Below are positions 1 to 5,097 of a stretch of DNA of 5,097 bases, one piece after another. Positions within the stretch are counted from its first letter, which is position 1; every line of letters begins with the position of its first letter. Source of the DNA: Cyanobacteria bacterium UBA3803 (GTDB lineage: Bacteria > Cyanobacteriota > Vampirovibrionia > Gastranaerophilales > Gastranaerophilaceae). The stretch covers positions 1 through 5,097 of the forward strand of contig DFEL01000087.1 of NCBI GenBank assembly GCA_002369055.1, written 5' to 3'. Below the pieces are notes generated by a model. That model saw nothing but the letters and a program-made list of their open reading frames with translations, was not told the origin of the DNA and did not search any database. A program made the position numbers and the translations under genes.

Positions 1-1130
1 GCAGAAAAAACACCTTTTAAAATTGCTGTTTCCAAAGGTGAAACATCTAATGACGCCAAATTACCCTTGAATGTCATCTCTATTGATTTCAAATTACCTT
101 CAATAATTTGATCTGTAAGTTCTCCAACATTTTGAGCAAGCGTCATATAATCTTTTACCGGCTCTAAAACAGAAGGTTTTAAACTTGGAATATTAACCGC
201 ACTTGTTGCAGACCCACCTGACAAAACTTCTTTTATTTGTTTTGCAACATCTACTGCTACATTAATTTGAGCCTCTGATGTACTTGCTCCTAAGTGAGGA
301 GTCATTAAAAGATTTTTTTCACATCCGTATAGCGGACAAGATTGAATATCAGGTTCATTACAGTATACATCAATTGCAGCACCTGCAACTTTACCGTTAT
401 CAAGGGCATCTCTTAAATCTTCTTCATTTATAATGCCCCCTCTTGCACAGTTGATAAGTCTTACATTATCTTTCATTTTTGCAATAGTGTTTTTGTTTAT
501 CAAATTAACGGTATCCTTTGTTTTTGGAACGTGAACTGTAATAAAATCACATTCACCCCAAAAATCATCTAAATTTGCAACGTATTCCGCACCCATTGCT
601 TTAACATTTTTTTCTGATGTATAAGGGTCATATACAAGAACTTTCATACCTAAAGCAATAGCAACTTTTGCAACATGAGAACCTATCTTACCTAAACCAA
701 TTACACCTAAAGTTTTACCAAAAACTTCAACACCTGTAAATTTTGCTCTGTCCCATCTGCCTTCCTTTGTTGATTGGCAAGCACTTGGAATATTTCTAAC
801 CATAGAAAGCATCATTGCAATTGTATGTTCTGCTGCTGCATTTGTATTTCCGTCAGGAGAATTTACAACAATAATACCTTTTTGTGTTGCGGCTTCAATA
901 TCAATATTATCAACACCAACACCCGCTCTGCCTATAATTTTTAAATTATTAGCCGCATCTATAATTCTCTTTGTAATTTTTGATGCACTTCTTATTATTA
1001 AAGCGTCATATTTGCCAATATTTTCAACATATTCATCTTCGGTCATCGTTGGCAAAACATCAACATCTGCGACTTCTGAAACAATTTCACGTGCTAAATC
1101 ATTACATTTATCAGTAATTAAAACTTTCAT
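1..1130 (-). CDS. serA: D-3-phosphoglycerate dehydrogenase (type I, partial, C-terminus missing)
   Basis: Cytosolic enzyme that oxidises 3-phosphoglycerate to 3-phosphohydroxypyruvate with NAD+, the first step of serine synthesis. I translated 376 uninterrupted codons; the 3' end lies beyond the left edge. The N-terminal substrate-binding part covers about residues 1-98 and contains GRAGVGVDNID (68-77). The Rossmann NAD domain follows, with GLGKIG at 145-150 and the ribose-binding Asp at D168 (VYDPY). Catalytic residues of the D-2-hydroxyacid dehydrogenase family are visible: R230 (INCARGG), E259 (CNEP) and H279 (TPHLGAST). From about residue 318 the sequence matches the extra allosteric-substrate-binding domain of long SerA enzymes (FKGNLASLDVSPLETAILKG), so the full protein is probably about 520-530 residues with a terminal ACT domain outside the window. 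The start is fixed by an AGGAG ribosome site five bases upstream. A terminator hairpin lies 24 bases before the start. Confidence 0.95.
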   Translation of the reverse strand, partial: MKVLITDKCNDLAREIVSEVADVDVLPTMTEDEYVENIGKYDALIIRSASKITKRIIDAANNLKIIGRAGVGVDNIDIEAATQKGIIVVNSPDGNTNAAAEHTIAMMLSMVRNIPSACQSTKEGRWDRAKFTGVEVFGKTLGVIGLGKIGSHVAKVAIALGMKVLVYDPYTSEKNVKAMGAEYVANLDDFWGECDFITVHVPKTKDTVNLINKNTIAKMKDNVRLINCARGGIINEEDLRDALDNGKVAGAAIDVYCNEPDIQSCPLYGCEKNLLMTPHLGASTSEAQINVAVDVAKQIKEVLSGGSATSAVNIPSLKPSVLEPVKDYMTLAQNVGELTDQIIEGNLKSIEMTFKGNLASLDVSPLETAILKGVFS

Positions 1131-1135
1131 AATAT

Positions 1136-1140
1136 CTCCT
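1136..1140 (-). promoter_or_regulatory. Shine-Dalgarno site of serA
   Basis: The minus strand reads AGGAG, then ATATT, then the serA ATG. It is a strong ribosome site with 5-base spacing and decides the serA start. It lies just after the U-tract of the upstream terminator, so a transcript ending at that hairpin would not include it. Confidence 0.8.
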
Positions 1141-1153
1141 ATCCCTATTCATT

Positions 1154-1178
1154 AAAAAACCCGATTTAAGCAATCGGG
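1154..1178 (-). terminator. Rho-independent terminator between the 117-residue gene and serA
   Basis: On the minus strand CCCGATT, a 5-base loop (GCTTA) and AATCGGG form a perfect 7-bp stem (1178-1172 with 1166-1160), followed directly by six U residues (1159-1154). It begins 10 bases after the stop codon of the 117-residue gene. The U-tract is on the minus-strand side only, so it acts on leftward transcription. It probably ends the transcript of the small gene, and possibly also read-through from lysA-cdaA-yitT. Because it is so close to serA it could instead work as a leader attenuator for that gene. Confidence 0.85.
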
Positions 1179-1188
1179 CAAATGCTTT

Positions 1189-1542
1189 TTATCTAAAAGG
1201 TTTTGTTTGATTTAGTTTCAATCTTAATTCTCTAAATCTTGATATATCTTCTTGTGCCTTTGCAGATTCTTTAAATACTGCTTGTGCAGAAGGGTGAACC
1301 ATCAATACATAATCCATGTGAATTTCCAAGAAATTGTATCTTCTTGGTGCTTGAGTTGAATTTCTTGAATAAATTTCAGCATTTGTAACTGCTAAAAAAC
1401 GTCTTTCTTTATCATTTAAAAGGTCAGTCAATTCACGATTTGTATTTGTATACTTTGAAACGTGAACTGTTCCTTTTATATCGTGGTCAGCAGTTAAAAT
1501 GCTTACCTCAATAGGAATTGTATCTGAATGTTTACCTGCCAT
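1189..1542 (-). CDS. Conserved-looking small protein of unknown function (117 aa)
   Basis: I do not recognise a function with confidence. The product is soluble and mixed alpha/beta, with no signal peptide and no membrane segment. Residues about 9-29 look like two beta strands (PIEVSIL and IKGTVHV). A short 'NRELTDLLND' turn/helix follows at 35-44, then strand RFLAVTNAEIYS (48-59), strand FLEIHMDYVLMVHP (71-84), and a charged, probably helical tail (about 85-111). The order 'GTVHV - RELTDLLN - FLAVTNAEI' resembles, from memory, a family of short uncharacterised bacterial proteins (possibly DUF6812); a profile search is needed to confirm. The start is supported by AAGGAG (1557-1552), nine bases upstream. 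It has its own strong promoter and is followed by a terminator, so it can be a monocistronic unit between yitT and serA. That pattern and normal AT-rich codon use argue for a real gene. Confidence 0.85.
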   Translation of the reverse strand: MAGKHSDTIPIEVSILTADHDIKGTVHVSKYTNTNRELTDLLNDKERRFLAVTNAEIYSRNSTQAPRRYNFLEIHMDYVLMVHPSAQAVFKESAKAQEDISRFRELRLKLNQTKPFR

Positions 1543-1551
1543 ATATGGTTT

Positions 1552-1557
1552 CTCCTT
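1552..1557 (-). promoter_or_regulatory. Shine-Dalgarno site of the 117-aa gene
   Basis: The minus strand reads AAGGAG, nine bases before the ATG at 1542-1540. It is a near-perfect anti-16S match and fixes this start. The next in-frame methionine (M76) would remove most of the protein. Confidence 0.75.
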
Positions 1558-1563
1558 GTTGCT

Positions 1564-1595
1564 ATTATATTATAACACTTTAATATAATTGTCCA
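1564..1595 (-). promoter_or_regulatory. Sigma70-type promoter of the 117-aa gene (extended -10)
   Basis: On the minus strand there is a -35-like TGGACA (1595-1590, five of six consensus bases) and, 15 bases on, a perfect TATAAT (1574-1569) preceded by TG plus one base (1577-1575), which makes an extended -10. A second TATAAT (1569-1564) overlaps the first by one base, with a 20-base spacer. The 15-base spacer is shorter than the usual 17, but an extended -10 tolerates a weak or ill-placed -35. It lies in the 61-base gap after yitT, so the small gene can be expressed independently of the upstream operon. Confidence 0.7.
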
Positions 1596-1603
1596 GTTTT
1601 TAA

Positions 1604-2491
1604 TTACTTTTTCTTAACTCTTACACCCTCAACTTCGTGAACATCCTGTATTACCAAAAAAGCCGTAGGATCAATTTCACGAATCAGTTTTTTCATTTTA
1701 GCGACTTCTAAACGGTTTATTACACAAAAAATAAGTGTTTTTTCTTGACCTGAATAACCGCCTTTACCCTTTTGATATGTTACACTTATATCTAATTCTT
1801 TAATAATAGCATCACCAATTTCTTTAGGATATTCAGAAATTATTAGTGCAGATTTTGAACTGTTTAACCCTTCCAATACAATATCAATAACTCGATATGC
1901 AATAAAATAGGTTAAAATGGAATACATTGCACTATCCCAACCGTATAAAAATCCTGCTGCGGTATATATAAATACGTTAAAAAACATTATTATTTCGCCA
2001 ATAGAAAAACCTATCTTTTTGGCAAGTCTTACAGCAAGAATTTCGGTTCCGTCAAGTGCAGCATTATTTCTAAGTATAATACCAACACCTACACCCAGAA
2101 TAACACCACCAAAAACCGTTGCAAGTAACTGAGCTTCCGTCACATGAAAACCTGATAAAACATTAACAAAAATAGAAAGCATTGTTACGCCATAAAAAAC
2201 ATTAAAAACAAATGTTTTACCCATTTTTTGTATCGCAAGATATATAAACGGCAGATTTATAACAAAAATGATTAAACCTAAGTTCCATTTTGTAATGTAA
2301 CTTATCATCATTGAAATACCGATTACACCGCCGTCAATAATATCATTTGGCAACAAGAAACATTCCAAAGCGAATGCTGCAATCATAGCACCGAGAGTTA
2401 TGAATAAATATTTTGATAAATACTCAAGAATAATCTGTTTTTTTGTTTTAACCTCAGGTACTCTTTTTTTCTTTTTACTAAAAATTCCCAT
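1604..2491 (-). CDS. YitT-family membrane protein with C-terminal DUF2179 domain
   Basis: Integral membrane protein of 295 residues, the usual length for the YitT (DUF161) family with a DUF2179 tail. The biochemical role of the family is unknown; a transporter is often assumed. A Lys-rich N-terminus (KKKKR, 6-10) precedes about six hydrophobic segments, near residues 28-47, 54-66, 71-88, 95-112, 122-140 and 163-206 (the last probably two helices). Family motifs are LPNDIIDGGVIGIS (47-60) and NNAALDGTEILA (142-153). The C-terminal soluble part, about 212-290, carries the Gly-rich KGKGGYSGQEK (241-251) followed by alternating strands and helices, as in DUF2179. By the positive-inside rule the Lys-rich tail (RVKKK) is probably cytoplasmic. 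The ATG shares one base with the cdaA stop (TAATG), and GAG lies eight bases upstream, so translational coupling to cdaA is likely. No terminator is visible after it. Confidence 0.9.
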   Translation of the reverse strand: MGIFSKKKKRVPEVKTKKQIILEYLSKYLFITLGAMIAAFALECFLLPNDIIDGGVIGISMMISYITKWNLGLIIFVINLPFIYLAIQKMGKTFVFNVFYGVTMLSIFVNVLSGFHVTEAQLLATVFGGVILGVGVGIILRNNAALDGTEILAVRLAKKIGFSIGEIIMFFNVFIYTAAGFLYGWDSAMYSILTYFIAYRVIDIVLEGLNSSKSALIISEYPKEIGDAIIKELDISVTYQKGKGGYSGQEKTLIFCVINRLEVAKMKKLIREIDPTAFLVIQDVHEVEGVRVKKK

Positions 2492-3387
2492 TATTTTTTC
2501 TCATGTTCATTTTTCTTAATTGTTATCAAGTTATCAATTTTAAATATTGTTTTTTGGTTCATAGTTTCAATATCTTTTTTCAAACCTAAAATATTTTCTA
2601 AATCAGCTTTTAGCGTAGCCAAATCTTCATATTTTTTCAATACCCCATCCATTGATATAGAAACATCACCTGTTTCTTCAGACACAACCAGACAAGCACA
2701 GTCACTAATTTCGGTAACACCAATTGCCGCACGGTGTCTTGTACCGTATTTCCAGCTTAATTTAGGATCTTCCGTCAAAGGTAAAAGCACACCTGCCGAA
2801 TGAATTTTAAAATCTTTGATTACCATAGCACCGTCATGAAGTGGTGTATTTGTGTGAAAAATTGTCAAAATAAGCTCTGTTGAAATTAAAGCATCAATTT
2901 TTGTTCCAACATCAAAATAAGATGAAGTATCAATGGCATTTTGAAAAACCATTAAAGCTCCAACCTTGTTTTTTGATAAATATTTTACTGCCTCAACAAT
3001 TTCCTTGATAACATCAACTTCAATATCTTTTTTATTATGATTAGCACCGATTAATTCATTGAAAAAACCACCTTGTCCCAAGTAGCCTAAAAATCTTCTA
3101 AGTTCCGGTTGAAAAATTACAATCAAACTTAAAGATATCATCATTACCATAGCTCTCAAAAACATACCCAGAATAGTTAAATCTATTCTCATAAGTATTT
3201 CGGAAAAAGCCCACATTAAAACTATAAACAATAAGCCTCTAACCAGCTTTTCCGCCTGAGTATTTTTAATAAATTTTCTATATACAGCATACAAAAAACC
3301 TATGATAATAAAAACTTCGACTACATCAAGCCAGCCAAAATTTATTGACCAATGAATTTGTAACGGTGTAATAAGTTCTTTTAGCAT
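2491..3387 (-). CDS. cdaA: Membrane-bound diadenylate cyclase (c-di-AMP synthase)
   Basis: Makes the second messenger c-di-AMP from two ATP at the inner face of the membrane. Three N-terminal hydrophobic segments (about residues 18-37, 50-66 and 72-92) lead into the family signature VIFQPELRRFLGYLG (90-104). The DAC domain follows, with the two catalytic/ATP-binding motifs intact: DGA at 185-187 (NTPLHDGAMVIKD) and RHR at 217-219 (KYGTRHRAAIGVTE). VSEETGDVSIS lies at 235-245. The length of 298 is a little over the usual 270-280, because of a Lys/Glu-rich tail after about residue 250. One deviation: the stretch before the GT.LDA strand reads VFQNAIDTSSYF (148-158), where many homologues have an I-E-R-x-T-G-L pattern; these are not the DGA/RHR catalytic residues. 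The first seven bases overlap the end of lysA, with only a weak AGG eight bases upstream, suggesting coupling. No cdaR (YbbR) or glmM follows, unlike Firmicutes. The lysA-cdaA order is the cyanobacterial one. Confidence 0.95.
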   Translation of the reverse strand: MLKELITPLQIHWSINFGWLDVVEVFIIIGFLYAVYRKFIKNTQAEKLVRGLLFIVLMWAFSEILMRIDLTILGMFLRAMVMMISLSLIVIFQPELRRFLGYLGQGGFFNELIGANHNKKDIEVDVIKEIVEAVKYLSKNKVGALMVFQNAIDTSSYFDVGTKIDALISTELILTIFHTNTPLHDGAMVIKDFKIHSAGVLLPLTEDPKLSWKYGTRHRAAIGVTEISDCACLVVSEETGDVSISMDGVLKKYEDLATLKADLENILGLKKDIETMNQKTIFKIDNLITIKKNEHEKK

Positions 3388-4715
3388 TCTTTTAACCTAC
3401 TTGGAATAACATCATAACGAATTAAATCATCAAGTGTTTCTCTATTTACTATAATATCAGATAGACCTGAATTTACAAGTACCATTGCGGACTTTTGTGT
3501 ACGATTATAATTACTTGCCATAGAATAATTATAAGAGCCTGTATTATAAACACAAATAACATCGCCTTCTTCAAGCTTTGGCAAATCTATATCTTTAATC
3601 AAGATATCGCCTGATTCACAATATCTTCCTGCAATAGTAACTTTTTCATAATTTCTTTCATTAGGCTTATTTGCAACTTGTGCCACATATTCTGCCTGAT
3701 ATAAACTTGGACGTGGATTATCCGCCATTCCACCGTCAACAGCAACATATTTTTTACCGTTCGGCACTTGTTTTTGGCTGCCTACCGTATATAAAGTTAC
3801 ACCGGATGTGGAAATAATGCTTCTTCCGGGTTCTAAATATATTTTGGGATAATCAACATTATATTTTTCACACATATTTTTGATAGTGTTTATTATAATT
3901 TCTGAAACATCAAATACAGACGGAGGATTATCACTATCAGTATATTTAACACCTAATCCGCCACCTAAATTTATTTCTGAAATATCTATATCGTATTTTG
4001 CTTTTATTCTTAAAATTTCTTTTATCAAAATTTCGACTTCATCTTGATAAACTTTTAATTCAAATATTTGTGAACCTGTATGAGCGTGTAAACCTTTTAA
4101 ATTCAAGTTTTTATATTTATTTTTTATAAGGATTAACGCTTCATCTATTTGTGACATATCAAAACCAAATTTTGAATCTAAATGTCCTGTTTGAATGTAC
4201 TCGTGCGTATGGCATTCTATACCCGGAGTAATTCTAAGTAATATATCAGCAACTTTATTTTTTTGTTTTGCAATATCATTAAGTAATTTTAATTCGGAGA
4301 AATTATCAACGGAAATTCTGCCAATACCGTAATTAATAGCCATTTCAAGTTCTTCATAAGTTTTATTATTTCCGTTAAAAAGAACTCGTTTCATATCAAC
4401 ACCGGAATTATAGACAGTAAAAAGCTCTCCGCCCGAAACAACATCAAAACCAAAACCTTCACCTGCTATAATAGTCGTTATAGCACTTGTACATAATGCC
4501 TTTGAAGCATACATTAAGTTAATTTTTTCATATTTTGAAAATGCATCTTTGTAGTTTTTGCAAACTTCTCTTAAGGTAAACTCGTCAATAATATAAAGCG
4601 GGGTTTTGTAAGTTTTTGCCAAATCAACCAAATCACAACCGCCAACGGACAAGTTACCATTTGCATTAATCTCTGTTGTAAGAGGTTTTAAGTATTGATT
4701 AGCAGATTTACCCAT
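3381..4715 (-). CDS. lysA: Diaminopimelate decarboxylase
   Basis: PLP enzyme that decarboxylates meso-diaminopimelate to L-lysine, the last step of the DAP pathway; it acts in the cytosol, normally as a dimer. The fold-type III (alanine-racemase-like) barrel carries the PLP lysine K72 (LMYASKAL), DVVSGGEL (91-98), the HAHTGSQ motif (210-216), the phosphate-binding GGGLG (251-255) and EPGRS (295-299). The C-terminal beta domain carries VDGGMADNPRP (326-336), the active-site Cys from the partner subunit in CESGD (366-370), and the GSYNYSMASNYN stretch with Y395. The length of 444 is slightly over the common 415-430, owing to an N-terminal extension (about 1-36) of cyanobacterial type (PLTTEINANG, VGGCDLVDLA). 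The ATG has AAGGAT five bases upstream (4726-4721). Its last seven bases overlap cdaA. It is the first gene of the lysA-cdaA-yitT unit. Confidence 0.97.
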   Translation of the reverse strand: MGKSANQYLKPLTTEINANGNLSVGGCDLVDLAKTYKTPLYIIDEFTLREVCKNYKDAFSKYEKINLMYASKALCTSAITTIIAGEGFGFDVVSGGELFTVYNSGVDMKRVLFNGNNKTYEELEMAINYGIGRISVDNFSELKLLNDIAKQKNKVADILLRITPGIECHTHEYIQTGHLDSKFGFDMSQIDEALILIKNKYKNLNLKGLHAHTGSQIFELKVYQDEVEILIKEILRIKAKYDIDISEINLGGGLGVKYTDSDNPPSVFDVSEIIINTIKNMCEKYNVDYPKIYLEPGRSIISTSGVTLYTVGSQKQVPNGKKYVAVDGGMADNPRPSLYQAEYVAQVANKPNERNYEKVTIAGRYCESGDILIKDIDLPKLEEGDVICVYNTGSYNYSMASNYNRTQKSAMVLVNSGLSDIIVNRETLDDLIRYDVIPSRLKEC

Positions 4716-4720
4716 AATTT

Positions 4721-4726
4721 ATCCTT
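4721..4726 (-). promoter_or_regulatory. Shine-Dalgarno site of lysA
   Basis: The minus strand reads AAGGAT, then five bases, then the lysA ATG (4715-4713). It supports the chosen start, which retains the complete N-terminal extension. Confidence 0.7.
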
Positions 4727-4749
4727 CGTATTCTAATTTTAAATAATAC

Positions 4750-4779
4750 ATAATAAAAATGCAAATAGTTATTTGTTCA
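4750..4779 (-). promoter_or_regulatory. Possible lysA operon promoter
   Basis: On the minus strand TGAACA (4779-4774, four of six consensus -35 bases) is followed after 18 bases by TATTAT (4755-4750, five of six -10 bases). A second TATTAT lies at 4748-4743. Initiation would give a leader of roughly 25-35 bases that includes the AAGGAT site. The region is so AT-rich that -10-like hexamers occur by chance, so this is tentative. Confidence 0.35.
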
Positions 4780-4794
4780 TGCGGTATAACATGA
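4777..4794. repeat. Short dyad TCATG-N8-CATGA in the divergent intergenic region
   Basis: Perfect 5-bp inverted arms (4777-4781 and 4790-4794) with an 8-base spacer. The left arm overlaps the candidate -35 of lysA, where a repressor could act. Arms this short can arise by chance. Confidence 0.25.
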
Positions 4795-4838
4795 TACTTT
4801 CAATACTCACTTATAACAATGGATTGCAAAAAAAACGA

Positions 4839-4871
4839 GACAAATATATTTTTATGACCGTATTTGTCATA
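4839..4871. repeat. Overlapping inverted repeats, possible operator between lysA and the helicase gene
   Basis: Two dyads share the same right side. GACAAATA (4839-4846) pairs perfectly with TATTTGTC (4861-4868) across 14 bases. TATGAC (4853-4858) pairs with GTCATA (4866-4871) across 7 bases. They lie about 55 bases upstream of the helicase -10 and about 60 bases upstream of the candidate lysA -35. Neither is followed by a U-tract, so a terminator is unlikely; a protein-binding site or simply AT-rich chance symmetry are the alternatives. I recognise no known regulator consensus. Confidence 0.35.
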
Positions 4872-4923
4872 TTAGCATATTACTATATAATTAACAGAAA
4901 TTAATAAGACAAAATATTTATCA

Positions 4924-4932
4924 TGATATAAT
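4924..4932 (+). promoter_or_regulatory. Extended -10 promoter of the helicase gene
   Basis: TGATATAAT contains a perfect TATAAT (4927-4932) with the TG of an extended -10 (4924-4925). No good -35 lies at 17 bases; TTAATA (4901-4906) is 20 bases away and TTAACA (4891-4896) 30 bases away. Initiation would be near 4939, giving a leader of about 17 bases, just enough to hold the ribosome site. Confidence 0.6.
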
Positions 4933-4943
4933 ACACAATAAAT

Positions 4944-4949
4944 AAGGGG
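4944..4949 (+). promoter_or_regulatory. Shine-Dalgarno site of the helicase gene
   Basis: AAGGGG sits six bases before the ATG at 4956 and supports this start on the plus strand. Confidence 0.65.
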
Positions 4950-4955
4950 TAAAGT

Positions 4956-5097
4956 ATGGAAAACACATTAGAAAAAGAACAAATTAAAAAATTACCTGAA
5001 CCTAACAAGGCTCAGAAAGAATGTATTTATAACACAAAAAACGGCAAATATTTAGTTATTGCAGGGCCCGGAACAGGGAAAACTTTTACGGTTACAC
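4956..5097 (+). CDS. UvrD/Rep-type ATP-dependent DNA helicase (partial, N-terminus only)
   Basis: Only 47 codons are inside the window; the gene continues past the right edge. The N-terminus shows a superfamily 1 Q-motif-like stretch (LPEPNKAQKECI, 13-24, with Q20) followed by the hydrophobic strand YLVIA and the Walker A motif GPGTGKT (37-43), in the order and spacing of UvrD/PcrA/Rep helicases, which unwind DNA in repair and replication restart. The 'AGPGTGKT' form rather than 'AGAGSGKT' is seen in many UvrD-like paralogues, so I cannot tell housekeeping PcrA/UvrD from an accessory helicase or a helicase-nuclease. The charged lead of about 12 residues before the Q motif is slightly longer than in minimal PcrA. 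The start is supported by AAGGGG and an extended -10 promoter. It is transcribed divergently from lysA. Confidence 0.8.
   Translation, partial: MENTLEKEQIKKLPEPNKAQKECIYNTKNGKYLVIAGPGTGKTFTVT

Noticed and set aside
1..1130. serA as a truncated pseudogene
   Set aside because: The frame is open to the window edge with all catalytic residues intact; the missing C-terminus is due to the window boundary.
1112..1153. Short frame (MNRDRRYYESFNY) starting just upstream of serA and overlapping its start, as a possible leader peptide
   Set aside because: Its ATG follows the terminator U-tract with no ribosome site, it is out of frame with serA, and it has no run of serine or other regulatory codons.
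1160..1190. Terminator hairpin also acting on the plus strand (bidirectional)
   Set aside because: On the plus strand the stem is followed by CAAATGC before only five T residues, and no plus-strand gene ends here.
1917..2132. Plus-strand 71-codon open frame
   Set aside because: It lies wholly inside the YitT-family gene on the opposite strand, has no ribosome site and reads as low-complexity antisense of membrane-segment codons; it is a shadow frame.
4716..4955. Riboswitch (for example lysine type) or small RNA in the lysA-helicase intergenic region
   Set aside because: The candidate lysA leader is only about 30 bases, far too short for a lysine riboswitch, and I see no terminator-ended structured RNA; only short dyads and promoter-like elements are present.
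4956..5097. The helicase start as evidence of a defence island
   Set aside because: Only 47 residues are visible, UvrD-like helicases are common housekeeping proteins, and nothing else in the window is defence-related.

Overview
The window is AT-rich and compact and carries ordinary chromosomal genes. Organism, inferred: the LysA N-terminus (a 'PLTTEINANG...LSVGGCDLVDLAKTY' style opening) and the direct lysA-cdaA linkage both look cyanobacterial. The low GC and AT-ending codons do not look like a typical photosynthetic cyanobacterium. Together they best fit a non-photosynthetic relative such as Gastranaerophilales/Melainabacteria. This is a moderate-confidence inference; a Firmicute-like or other low-GC bacterium is not excluded.

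Layout. Five genes lie on the minus strand and one on the plus strand. In minus-strand transcription order (right to left) they are: lysA (diaminopimelate decarboxylase, 4715-3381); cdaA (membrane diadenylate cyclase, 3387-2491, overlapping lysA by 7 bases); a YitT/DUF2179-type membrane protein (2491-1604, sharing one base with cdaA); a 117-residue protein of unknown function (1542-1189) with its own well-formed promoter; a rho-independent terminator (about 1178-1154); and serA (phosphoglycerate dehydrogenase, from 1130 and cut by the left window edge). A 240-base divergent intergenic region (4716-4955) holds promoter elements and several dyad symmetries. On its right, the plus-strand start of a UvrD/Rep-type helicase runs off the right edge.

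How the genes fit together. The lysA-cdaA-yitT block has the overlaps of a translationally coupled operon. It joins the last step of lysine synthesis, which consumes the peptidoglycan precursor meso-DAP, to c-di-AMP production, a signal tied to cell-wall and osmotic/potassium balance in other bacteria. It adds a membrane protein with a cytosolic C-terminal domain. SerA starts serine synthesis. The terminator lies only 24 bases before the serA start and no convincing serA promoter is visible between the two, so serA may depend on read-through or attenuation. I see no mobile element, CRISPR array, tRNA, rRNA or clear sign of horizontal transfer. The points most worth following are the coupled c-di-AMP/YitT arrangement, the uncharacterised 117-residue protein, the terminator before serA, and the dyads in the divergent promoter region.
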